From NCBI RefSeq assembly GCF_028595305.1, contig NZ_JAQQXS010000009.1:62001-126000 (forward strand): a stretch of DNA of 64,000 nucleotides, read 5' to 3'. The stretch comes from Roseateles koreensis. Its GTDB lineage: Bacteria; Pseudomonadota; Gammaproteobacteria; Burkholderiales; Burkholderiaceae_C. A program made the position numbers and the translations under genes. Below the pieces are notes generated by a model. The model was not told the DNA's origin and made no database searches. It saw only the letters and a list, made by a program, of their open reading frames with translations. Shown here one piece after another: positions 37,654 to 45,742 of the stretch (its first letter is position 1; each line of letters begins with the position of its first letter).

Positions 37654-38943
37654 ATGCAAGAACATGTCACGCCGTCGTACTACAACGCTACGCGAAACTC
37701 TGACCGGCGCTATCCGGTGTTCGAGGGGGACGTTCGAGTGGATGTGGCTGTTGTCGGTGGCGGCTTTACGGGCGTGGCGACCGGGCTGGAGTTGGCAGAA
37801 CGTGGCCGAAAAGTTGCGTTGGTTGAGGCTCAGTCTATTGGCTGGGGGCAATCGGGGCGCAACGGCGGTCAGGTGACGGGCAGTCTTTCGGGAGACGGTG
37901 CCATTCGCCGCCAATTGCTGCGCCAAATGAGCGAGCAAGCGGCAGGCGAATTTATCTGGATGTTGCGTTGGCGTGGTCACGACATCATCCGCCGCCGGGT
38001 GCAGCAATACGGCATTGACTGCGATCTCAAGATGGGTCATCTGCACGCCGCATACACCCCCAAGGCGATGGATGAGTTCAGCCGTGCCTATGCCGAGATG
38101 GTTGCTCGCGGTATGGCCGATGAGGTGGAGTTGGTTCAGGCCAAGGATATTGGGCGATTCCTCGATACACCTCTGTATCACGGTGGTATTTATAACCGCC
38201 GCAATATGCATTTGCATCCACTTAATCTATGCCTGGGCGAGGCGCAGGCGCTGAGCGATCTTGGCGGGTTGGTGTTCGAAAATTCTCCGGTCCTGGAGAT
38301 CGTGCATGGCGCGACGCCTTCGTTGCGCTTGCCCCAGGGGCGCATCGTGGCGGATCAAATCGTGCTGGCTGGTGATGTCTATCACCAGTTGGAGCAGCGC
38401 AAATTGAGCGGCATGATCTTTCCGGCGCCTGGAGGCATTGTCACCACTGAACCTCTGGGCGATCTAGCAAGGCAACTCAATCCGCAGGACCTTGCTGTTT
38501 ATGACAGCCGCTTTGTGCTTGACTACTACCGCATGACAGCCGATGGCCGCTTGCTGTTTGGCGGAGGCGCCAACTATTCGGGCCAGCCATCGCGAGACCT
38601 GGCTGCCGAACTGCGCCCTTGCATTGAGCGTACTTTTCCGCAATTGCGGCGCGTAGCGATCGACTATCAGTGGAGTTGCAATATGGGCATTGTGATCAAT
38701 CGCATTCCACAGCTTGGGAAACTGGCCCCTAATGTTTGGTTTGCGCAGGGCTATTCGGGCCATGGCCTAGCCACCTCCCATATCGTCGGAGAAGTGATGG
38801 CGGGCGCTGTGATGGCGGAGAGTGAGACCTTCGACGTCTTTCAGCGATTCCATCATGTGCGAGCACCGGTGGGTGACTGGTTGGGTCGCAAGATGCTGTC
38901 ACTGGGGATGTGGTACTACCTCCAGCTTGAACGATTCCGCTGA
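37654..38943 (+). CDS. PuuB-like FAD-dependent oxidoreductase (gamma-glutamyl-amine oxidase type)
   Basis: 429 residues of the DAO family. It begins EHVTPSYYNATRN, as PuuB-type enzymes do, then shows the FAD fold VAVVGGGFTGVATGLELAERG and IGWGQSGRNGGQ. The C-terminal FAD contact is AQGYSGHGLATSHIVGE. PuuB oxidises gamma-glutamylputrescine to the aldehyde, the step after the ligase encoded just before it. Last intact gene of the cluster; a LysR fragment and a transposase remnant follow. Confidence 0.87.
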   Translation: MQEHVTPSYYNATRNSDRRYPVFEGDVRVDVAVVGGGFTGVATGLELAERGRKVALVEAQSIGWGQSGRNGGQVTGSLSGDGAIRRQLLRQMSEQAAGEFIWMLRWRGHDIIRRRVQQYGIDCDLKMGHLHAAYTPKAMDEFSRAYAEMVARGMADEVELVQAKDIGRFLDTPLYHGGIYNRRNMHLHPLNLCLGEAQALSDLGGLVFENSPVLEIVHGATPSLRLPQGRIVADQIVLAGDVYHQLEQRKLSGMIFPAPGGIVTTEPLGDLARQLNPQDLAVYDSRFVLDYYRMTADGRLLFGGGANYSGQPSRDLAAELRPCIERTFPQLRRVAIDYQWSCNMGIVINRIPQLGKLAPNVWFAQGYSGHGLATSHIVGEVMAGAVMAESETFDVFQRFHHVRAPVGDWLGRKMLSLGMWYYLQLERFR

Positions 38944-38965
38944 ACTTGTTGCAGGCTTGATATGC

Positions 38966-39060
38966 ATGTTCGTTCGCACTAGCCGGCGCACGCGCCTGAC
39001 TCGGGCGGGGAGACTTTTTCTGGCGCATGTGCCGCGTGTGTTATCTGCCTTGGGGCAAGC
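38966..39060 (+). pseudogene. Fragment of a LysR-type regulator (HTH wing region)
   Basis: One frame reads MFVRTSRRTRLTRAGRLFLA then HVPRVLSALGQA. This matches residues about 40-75 of LysR-family proteins (F-x-R-x-S-R-R-x-x-L-T-x-A-G-x-x-F-L). Both ends of the domain are missing: no recognition helix lies before it and no effector domain after it. It is a remnant next to a transposase fragment. Confidence 0.6.
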
Positions 39061-39092
39061 CGGGCCGGTCCGAATTTTTGTGTGTGTTTGGT

Positions 39093-39253
39093 TCATTGAA
39101 CCTTCACCGATTTCGTGAACCGGTATTCGTAGAGGATCGCGAATTGGTCCATCGCTGATTTCCAGTTGTCGGCCGCCCTCCCCAGTCCTCGGTGATGTTG
39201 CGCAGGGCCAGCCAGATCAGCCAGGTGGCCGCGGCGTCGCTGGGGAAGTGCCC
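39093..39253 (-). pseudogene. IS256-family (Mutator-type) transposase remnant, C-terminus only, frameshifted
   Basis: On the minus strand 39253 downward reads GHFPSDAAATWLIWLALRNI then TEDWG; after a one-base frameshift it continues RAADNWKSAMDQFAILYE then YRFTKSVKVQ and a TGA at 39093-39095. This is the characteristic C-terminal end of IS256-family transposases. The catalytic core is absent. The 54 bp between it and the dnaE2 stop are of unclear origin. No terminal inverted repeat could be identified by eye. Confidence 0.75.
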
Positions 39254-39308
39254 AGCCAGGCTGAGCATGACGTAGCGCGCGAGGTGGGTTGCGGCCTCTT
39301 GGGCAACC

Positions 39309-42300
39309 TCAGCGGAAGTCGCGGCTTCCCATACCTAGTCGCCCCAGCCAGGGGCTCAGGTCGTCGAAGTGGTGGGCGAGCAGGTGCCGGACACCGTTTT
39401 CGGCTTGCCATTTGCCGTGCACGGCCAACAGGCGGGCGGTGCGCAGCAGCGTGCGGTGGGCGGCGTAGATATCCGGCCACACGATGACTTGCACGCAGCC
39501 GGTTTCGTCTTCAAGGCTGATGAAGAGCGTGCCTTTGGCGGTTTGCGGGCGTTGGCGCACGGTAACGATGCCGCAGGCATGCGCTTGACGTCCGCTGGGC
39601 CAGGGCAGCAGTTGGGTGGCTGTTTGGAGGCCGAGCCGGGCCAGGCGTGGGCGCAGGAGCTTGAGTGGATGGCTGCGCAGGGTCAGGCCCAGGGAGGCGT
39701 AGTCCCACAGCACTTCTTCGCCCTCAGGGGCCGCAGGCAAGGGCAGGGGTTCTTCCAGCGGCAGGCTGCCTTGCAGCAAGGGTGGCAGGCGCGTTAGGGC
39801 GGTGGCTTGCCAGACTTGTTGGCGGCGTTGGCCGGCCAGCGTTTGCAAGGCGTCTGCGGCGGCCAGTTGCTGCAGGTCTTGCTGATCGAGGCTGGCGCGT
39901 TCGGCCAGTTCTTGCGTGTTGTTGAAGGGGCCGTGCAGCCGTGCCGCGGCGATGCGCTGGGCGGCGGCGTTAGAGAGGCCGGCAATGAGTTGCAGGCCCA
40001 GGCGCACGGCGGGCTGGGTTGACCCAGGCCGGGGCTCCAGGCTGCAGGCGGGGCTGCTGAGGTTGACGTCGGCGGGGCGCACCTCGATGTTGTGCTGGCG
40101 GGCGTCTTGCACCAGTTGGCTGGGGGAATAAAAGCCCAGGGGCTGGGAGTTCAGCAAGGCGCAAAGAAAGACGGCGGGCTCATGGCATTTGATCCAACAC
40201 GACACATAGGTCAGCAGGGCGAAGCTGGCGGCGTGCGACTCCGGAAACCCGTAGGACGCAAAGCCTTTGATCTGGCGGAAGATGGCTTCGGCAAATTCAT
40301 CCGTGTAGCCGCGCTCGCGCATGCCGGCGACGATTTTTTCGTGAAAGGATTGCAGGTCGCCAGGCCGCTTCCAGGCCGCCATGGCGCGGCGCAACTGGTC
40401 CGCCTCGCCGGCGGAAAAACCGGCCGCAATCATCGCCACCTGCATCACCTGTTCCTGAAAAATCGGGATGCCGCAGGTGCGCCCAAGTGCAGCCTTCAAT
40501 TCGTCTTTGGGATAGGCGATAGCGTCCGGGTGTTTGGCCCGGTTGATCAGGTAGGGGTGCACCATGCCGCCCTGGATGGGGCCGGGCCGCACGATGGCCA
40601 CTTCAACCACCAGGTCGTAGAAATTGCGCGGCCGCAGCCGGGGCAGCATGGACATCTGCGCGCGCGATTCGATCTGGAACACGCCCACTGTGTCAGCCCG
40701 GCAGATCATGTCGTAGGTGGGGGTGTCGCCCTCGGGCACGTCTTTCATGCCGAAGGGGCGGCCGCGCAGCTGGCTGATCAGCGCAAAGCTGCGGCGCAGG
40801 GCGCTGAGCATGCCCAGGGCGAGCACGTCGACCTTCATCAGGCCCAGGGCGTCGATGTCGTCTTTGTCCCACTGGATCACGGTGCGATCCACCATGCTGG
40901 CGTTCTCAATTGGCACCAGGCGGGAGAGCGGCCCTTGCGTCAGCACAAAGCCACCGGGGTGCTGGCTGAGGTGGCGCGGCATGCCCATCAGCTGACGGCT
41001 GAGCAGCAGCAGCTGACGCAGCTTGAGCGTGGTTTGGTCGAAACCGAGTTCGCGGCTCAGCTGCTGCAGGCGATCTTCGGGCAGCACCTCGTCGCTCCAG
41101 CTGTGTTGGTCTTTGCTCAGGCGCTCAGTCAGGGCTTCGTCCATGCCGAGCGCGCGGCCCACATCGCGCAGCGCGCTGCGCGGGCGGTAGCAGATCAGCA
41201 CGGCGGTGAGGGCGGCGCGTTCGCGGCCGTATTTGCGGTAGAGGTATTGGATGACCTCTTCGCGGCGTTCATGCTCGAAGTCGACGTCGATGTCGGGCGG
41301 CTCGTTGCGTTCACGGCTGATGAAACGTTCGAACAGCATGCTGCTGCGCGCCGGGTCCACCTCGGTGATGTGCAGGCAGAAGCAGACGATGCTGTTGGCC
41401 GCCGAGCCCCGGCCCTGGCACAGAATGCCCTCGCCGCGCGCGAAGCTGACCACGTCGGCCACGGTGAGAAAGTAGTGCTCGTAGCCGAGATCCTGAATCA
41501 AGGCCAGCTCGTGCTCGATGGCCGCCCGGTGCGCAGGGTTTGTGCCTTGCGGCCAGCGCAGGGCCGCGCCGGCTTCGGTCAGTGCGCGCAGATGCCGGGC
41601 CGGCGTGCAGCCGAGCGGAATCACCTCGCTGGGGTATTGGTAGCGAATTTCGTCCAGCGAAAACTGGCAGGCCTGAGCCACTTGCAGGGTGGCGCGCAGC
41701 AACTCGGGCGGATAGAGCTGGGCCAGCCGCAGGCGGCTGCGCAGATGACGTTCGGCGTTAGGCTGGAGATCCAGGCCGCAGTCGGCAATGGGGCGATTCA
41801 GTCGCGTGGCCGTCATCACGTCTTGCAGGGGCTTGCGTGAGCGCACATGCATGTGCACATCGCCGGTGGCAACCAGGGGCAGTGCGGTGGCGGCGGAGAG
41901 TTCACGCAAGCGGTGCAGCCACAGTTCATCGCCCAACTCGCGCAGGAGGTTCACGCCGATCCATGCCATGCCGCCAAAGGCTTGCAGCAGCCAGCGGGCC
42001 TGGGCCAGCAGTTGTTCGTCGGTGGCCTGGCGTTGCGGCAACAGCAGGGCCAGGCAATTGGCACTGAGAACCGGGGTTTGTTGCCGCAAGGTGGGCCAGT
42101 CGAGCCGGTAGCTGCCTTTGGGCGCGTTGCGCCGCAGCGCAGTGATGAACTGGCACAGATCGCCATAACCCTTGAGATTGCGGGCCAGCAACACGAGCTT
42201 GAAGAGCGGCAGCCCGGCCTCGTCACGGACAAGAAATTCGCTGCCGATCAGCAGCTTGAGCCCACGGGCTTTGGCGCTGACATGGGCACGTACCACGCCA

Positions 42301-42446
42301 GCGAGTGAGCATTCATCGGTGAGGGCCAAAGCCTCATAACGTTGAAAATGAGCACGCTCCACCAATTCGCCCGGGCTAGAAGCGCCGCGCAGAAAGGAGT
42401 AATGGCTGAGGCAATGCAGCTCGGCATAGGCCGTCATCGTTCGCAT
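39309..42446 (-). CDS. dnaE2: Error-prone DNA polymerase III alpha subunit (DnaE2/ImuC)
   Basis: The translesion polymerase of the ImuABC mutasome. The 1045 residues start MRTMTAYAELHCLSHYSFLR (PHP domain, about 1-280). The polymerase core has the catalytic acidic motif PPDIDVDFEHERREEV near residue 390 and HPGGFVLTQGPL. A helix-hairpin-helix and an OB-fold follow (RQRPQTAKGTLFISLEDETG), and the protein ends in SRDFR, as DnaE2 proteins do. It is shorter than replicative DnaE and lacks the tau-binding end. Third gene of the imuA-imuB-dnaE2 operon, 27 bp after imuB. Confidence 0.95.
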   Translation of the reverse strand: MRTMTAYAELHCLSHYSFLRGASSPGELVERAHFQRYEALALTDECSLAGVVRAHVSAKARGLKLLIGSEFLVRDEAGLPLFKLVLLARNLKGYGDLCQFITALRRNAPKGSYRLDWPTLRQQTPVLSANCLALLLPQRQATDEQLLAQARWLLQAFGGMAWIGVNLLRELGDELWLHRLRELSAATALPLVATGDVHMHVRSRKPLQDVMTATRLNRPIADCGLDLQPNAERHLRSRLRLAQLYPPELLRATLQVAQACQFSLDEIRYQYPSEVIPLGCTPARHLRALTEAGAALRWPQGTNPAHRAAIEHELALIQDLGYEHYFLTVADVVSFARGEGILCQGRGSAANSIVCFCLHITEVDPARSSMLFERFISRERNEPPDIDVDFEHERREEVIQYLYRKYGRERAALTAVLICYRPRSALRDVGRALGMDEALTERLSKDQHSWSDEVLPEDRLQQLSRELGFDQTTLKLRQLLLLSRQLMGMPRHLSQHPGGFVLTQGPLSRLVPIENASMVDRTVIQWDKDDIDALGLMKVDVLALGMLSALRRSFALISQLRGRPFGMKDVPEGDTPTYDMICRADTVGVFQIESRAQMSMLPRLRPRNFYDLVVEVAIVRPGPIQGGMVHPYLINRAKHPDAIAYPKDELKAALGRTCGIPIFQEQVMQVAMIAAGFSAGEADQLRRAMAAWKRPGDLQSFHEKIVAGMRERGYTDEFAEAIFRQIKGFASYGFPESHAASFALLTYVSCWIKCHEPAVFLCALLNSQPLGFYSPSQLVQDARQHNIEVRPADVNLSSPACSLEPRPGSTQPAVRLGLQLIAGLSNAAAQRIAAARLHGPFNNTQELAERASLDQQDLQQLAAADALQTLAGQRRQQVWQATALTRLPPLLQGSLPLEEPLPLPAAPEGEEVLWDYASLGLTLRSHPLKLLRPRLARLGLQTATQLLPWPSGRQAHACGIVTVRQRPQTAKGTLFISLEDETGCVQVIVWPDIYAAHRTLLRTARLLAVHGKWQAENGVRHLLAHHFDDLSPWLGRLGMGSRDFR

Positions 42447-42473
42447 GAAGAGGTTCCTGGTTTCGAGCTGAGG

Positions 42474-43883
42474 CTATGCGAACACGCCGTGCAAAAACCA
42501 GCCCGACTCATCACCCACGAGGCGCTGCTGAAAAATCCACAGCACCCCGGCCGCGGCGCTCAGGGCCAGAAAATAGTCGCGCTGCACATGCTGTGAGGTT
42601 TGGGTTTGAGCCTGAGCTTGCTGCAACGGTGGGGCGGCTTCGTCGTCCCACCAACCCCCTTCGATGCGTTGCGGGCCGGCCAGCAGGCGCAGAGGTCCCA
42701 TGTATTGCGGCTGGTCTTGGTAGACGACCAGGCGCAGCGGTGGATTCAGCAGCCAACTGGGTTGCGGGGACTCGGGCGGGCGGGCGCCGGCGCGTGGCGG
42801 CTGGCCGGGCCAGGGTTGCCAGCGCTGCATGCGCTCCAGCCGGTGGTCTTCATGCAAGTGGCCGCAGCGCACCTGGGTTTCTCCCAGACGCACGGCGAGT
42901 CGTTCCAACAACTGCGGCAGGGATTTTTGGGGCGGCTCTGAACCGGGTGAAGACGCGGCGCCGGAGCTGCTTGAGGAGGACGGCAGCAGCAGCGTGGCGC
43001 TGTGCTCCTGCAAGGGCAGCACAGCGCCGGCGTGCAGGCTGATTTCGCCCACGGCGGCAGGCAAGCTGAGCCGCAGCAGGTGCTCGTGCAGCAGGCCTGC
43101 CAGATGGCGAAAATCGCGTGTGACTTCAGCGGTGCGCAACTGCAGCGCGCCGTGGCTGGCGATCTCGCGGGCCCGCATGGTGTCATGCACCCAACGCAGT
43201 TCTAGGTGTTGCACGCCAGCGTGCCGTGCAGCCAGCCAGGCGCACAGCTGGCGCAGCAAATGTTCGGCGTGGTGCAGCAGGGCCATGGCGTTGTCGCTGC
43301 GCTGCGGCAGCTCCAGTCGGGCGTTGAACTGCTCGGGCAAGATGATCCAGGCATGCACTTCATGCAGGTGCCCGTAGGCCTGATCCAGCGCGTAGAGCAG
43401 CGTCTGCCCGAAGCGGCGGCCCAGCGCGGCGCGCGGCAGCCGGCGCACGTCGCCCAGGCGCTTGCAGCCCAGCCGGGCAAGCATGGCTGCGTGGGCCTGC
43501 ACAGCGCTCAGGGCCTGCAACGGCAGGGTGTCGAGTTGCGCCGTTACGCTGCGCGAGTCGGGCCAGCGCAGGCCGGTTTCAGGCTGCTCCGGCAGGCAGC
43601 GGGCGCGTGCCAATGCGCCCAGGCTGGTGGCCGCCCAGGCGGCGCCTTGCAAGTGCAGGCCAGCATGGCCGGCGTGCGCCAGCACGCGTTGGTGCAGGGC
43701 TTGCACGCCGCCAAACAGCCGCAGGCTGGCTTGCACTTCCAGCACCACGGCTTCTTCCAGCCATGCCACCCGGGGCGTGAACTGCAGGGCCCACCAAGCC
43801 AGCGCCTGCTGTTGGGGGCGCGGGCCAGGGTGGGCTTCTTCAGTGGGGGCTGGTGGCGGGCTGAGCAGGGCGAGCCAATGCAT
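42474..43883 (-). CDS. imuB: Y-family-like mutasome protein ImuB
   Basis: 469 residues. A Y-polymerase-like fold without convincing catalytic acidic residues; in other bacteria ImuB is an inactive scaffold linking DnaE2 to the beta clamp. Seen: TPRVAWLEEAVVLEVQASLR, a helix-hairpin-helix around LGCKRLGDVRRLPRAALGRR, and a little-finger-like domain, followed by a long Ala/Gln/Pro-rich region. It overlaps imuA by 44 bp. Confidence 0.9.
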   Translation of the reverse strand: MHWLALLSPPPAPTEEAHPGPRPQQQALAWWALQFTPRVAWLEEAVVLEVQASLRLFGGVQALHQRVLAHAGHAGLHLQGAAWAATSLGALARARCLPEQPETGLRWPDSRSVTAQLDTLPLQALSAVQAHAAMLARLGCKRLGDVRRLPRAALGRRFGQTLLYALDQAYGHLHEVHAWIILPEQFNARLELPQRSDNAMALLHHAEHLLRQLCAWLAARHAGVQHLELRWVHDTMRAREIASHGALQLRTAEVTRDFRHLAGLLHEHLLRLSLPAAVGEISLHAGAVLPLQEHSATLLLPSSSSSSGAASSPGSEPPQKSLPQLLERLAVRLGETQVRCGHLHEDHRLERMQRWQPWPGQPPRAGARPPESPQPSWLLNPPLRLVVYQDQPQYMGPLRLLAGPQRIEGGWWDDEAAPPLQQAQAQTQTSQHVQRDYFLALSAAAGVLWIFQQRLVGDESGWFLHGVFA

Positions 43884-44727
43884 GGCGAACCTCGGCTGCG
43901 GAGCGCGTTGGCGGGGCGGCTGGTGTGGGCGTGGGATGCGCGCCCTGGCTTGAGAGCGGCGTGCCGGCCGGCGTGTGCGGACGAGCGGGCCAGGGCTGCG
44001 CGCGCATGCGGGGTGTCAGCACCTGGTGCAGCCCCTCCGGCAGGGCGGGCAGTTGCAGGGCGTGTTCGTGCACCGGTCCGCGTCGTTTGAACAGGTGCAC
44101 TTGCAAACACCAGTCGTCGCCGGGGCTGAGGTGCAGGCGCAAGGGCGCCGCCGAGGACTGGGCCTGCACCGCCAGGGGGCGGAATAGAAAAATGGGGGCG
44201 TTCGCGCCCAGCGCGTGGCTTTGCAAGCGCCGGATCTGCTCGGGCTGGGCCTGTGGCAACCAAGCCAGCACAGCGGCAGCAGCATGGGCTTTGATGGCCT
44301 GCTCGGTGGCCCAGAGTTGCTGTTGCGGCGAGTGGGCTTCAATCCAGATGAGTTGCTCAGGCGCCAGGCCACAGGCCAGCAAACCCGGCAGATGGGGTGT
44401 GTGGGGGGGATTGATCAACAAGAGCACGGGGGCTGACCCGGGCCGCGCCGGCGCCTCTCCTGATCGGCGCTGCTGCGGGTGGGGCGTGGCGGTGCTGATG
44501 AGCAATGTGCGCAGCGCCGGCGCCAGCAGCCGCCATTCCAGATGGGTGTGGGGCGCTTGCAGGATCTCGCTCAAGGCTTGGCTGGGCCAGCCCGCGCCGG
44601 GCAGTTGTGCATCCAGTTCGGCGAAACCGCTGGGCAGGCCAGGGCGTACCGTGCTGCCCAGGCTATTGGCGCGCCAGACTTGCGTGTGCAGAGGGAGCGG
44701 CGGGGTGGTGACCGCGGTGGAGGGCAT
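43840..44727 (-). CDS. imuA: Mutasome accessory protein ImuA (SulA/RecA-like)
   Basis: 295 residues, first gene of the SOS mutagenesis operon. The N-terminal half has the RecA-like block RPGLPSGFAELDAQLPGAGW and PSQALSEIL; the C-terminus is Pro/Ala-rich and low in complexity. ImuA is required with ImuB and DnaE2 for damage-induced mutagenesis in Caulobacter and Mycobacterium-type systems. The start lies 50 bp from a consensus LexA box. Confidence 0.9.
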   Translation of the reverse strand: MPSTAVTTPPLPLHTQVWRANSLGSTVRPGLPSGFAELDAQLPGAGWPSQALSEILQAPHTHLEWRLLAPALRTLLISTATPHPQQRRSGEAPARPGSAPVLLLINPPHTPHLPGLLACGLAPEQLIWIEAHSPQQQLWATEQAIKAHAAAAVLAWLPQAQPEQIRRLQSHALGANAPIFLFRPLAVQAQSSAAPLRLHLSPGDDWCLQVHLFKRRGPVHEHALQLPALPEGLHQVLTPRMRAQPWPARPHTPAGTPLSSQGAHPTPTPAAPPTRSAAEVRHALARPAQPATSPH

Positions 44728-44776
44728 GGTGTTTGACCGGCAGGCTTCGGAAGTGAAACGCAGTCGGGAGATGATA

Positions 44777-44810
44777 CATCAATAACTGTATATTTATACA
44801 GTTATTGATG
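44777..44810. promoter_or_regulatory. LexA (SOS) box in a 34-bp palindrome upstream of imuA
   Basis: CTGTATATTTATACAG at 44786-44801 fits the gammaproteobacterial/betaproteobacterial consensus CTGT-N8-ACAG exactly. It is the centre of a longer palindrome: two perfect 16-bp arms (44777-44792 and 44795-44810) around a TT. It lies 50 bp before the imuA ATG and 154 bp before the GNAT gene, so it could affect both. Confidence 0.92.
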
Positions 44811-44964
44811 GGGTGGAACCCCTCGACAGGTGGCGGGTGTCCCTCGTTCCCGTGCGGGGAAAATCCATGAATCGTTCATTTGAGGGGGGGGGTGTCCGAC
44901 CTTGTCTGATGTTAAGGTGGACAATAAGGGTTTCCACTCAATTGCCGGATGGGGGTCGATATCC

Positions 44965-45552
44965 ATGGCATTGCTTGATTCATTGCTGGTGCAAGACACC
45001 GCTCGGCTGCGTCTGCGGGCGCCCTATGCGAGCGATCTTGCATCTCTCTACGAGGTGCATGCCGATCCTGTCACCAACCGTTTCAGTCCTGGCGGGCCCT
45101 TGATCAACCCGCAGGAAGCGCAGGCTTTGTTGGACAACTGGGCTGCGCACTGGGAGACGCATGGTTATGGCTACTGGGTGATCACGCTGCGCGATCAGCC
45201 TGAGCAGGTGCTGGGTTTTGGCGGCGTGATGGTGCAGCCTATCGAGGGTCAGCAGGGCCTGAATCTCTATTTCCGTTTTCGCCCGCAGGCTTGGGGGCAA
45301 GGTTATGCCTCCGAGATGGCCATGGCGGCGCTGGCGCTGGCCTTTGAGCGCGTGCACGCGCCGGCCGTACTGGCGGTGGTGAGGCCTGCCAACATGCCCT
45401 CGCGCAAAACCCTGGAGCGCATCGGCATGCGGCTCAAGGGTTCTTTGGCGGATGTGCCGGGCCAAGCGCCCAGTCTTCTGTACGAGATGACCGCTGCGCA
45501 CTTTGCTGTGATGCCGCGCCACACCCCTGAGCCCACGCCCTTTGGGGGTTAA
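44965..45552 (+). CDS. GNAT-family N-acetyltransferase (RimJ/RimL-like)
   Basis: 195 residues from ATG 44965 (an upstream TTG at 44902 is possible). It starts with the RimJ/RimL pattern DTARLRLRAPYASDLASLYE and has the acetyl-CoA loop RFRPQAWGQGYASEMA, then VVRPANMPSRKTLERIGMRL. Members acetylate protein N-termini, antibiotics or small amines; the substrate here cannot be read from context. It is divergent from imuA. Confidence 0.88.
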   Translation: MALLDSLLVQDTARLRLRAPYASDLASLYEVHADPVTNRFSPGGPLINPQEAQALLDNWAAHWETHGYGYWVITLRDQPEQVLGFGGVMVQPIEGQQGLNLYFRFRPQAWGQGYASEMAMAALALAFERVHAPAVLAVVRPANMPSRKTLERIGMRLKGSLADVPGQAPSLLYEMTAAHFAVMPRHTPEPTPFGG

Positions 45553-45742
45553 GGTTGTCAATACGGTTTGAAGGTTAGCGGTGCCGGCGCGAGCTCTGCG
45601 CATCGATGGGATGCTGTGACGATGATCCCCCTAGGTCGATCCTTGTACGTTGCTGTTCAGTAAGCGCTGCATTACACATAATCAGCGGCCTTTGTAATCG
45701 GGCTTGATTCATGGACGGCCCAACAACCCAGGGTTCTCAAAC

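Noticed and set aside
16360-39308. Search for a second copy of the tRNA-Met 3' end as an attachment site
   Set aside because: I did not find a convincing repeat of GGTTCAAGTCCTGCACGG downstream by eye, so no att site is claimed.
40092-41840. Long open frame (582 codons) on the plus strand opposite dnaE2
   Set aside because: It lies wholly antisense to a conserved gene with clear motifs. Its translation is rich in His, Gln, Ala and Gly, as expected for the mirror frame of a GC-rich gene.
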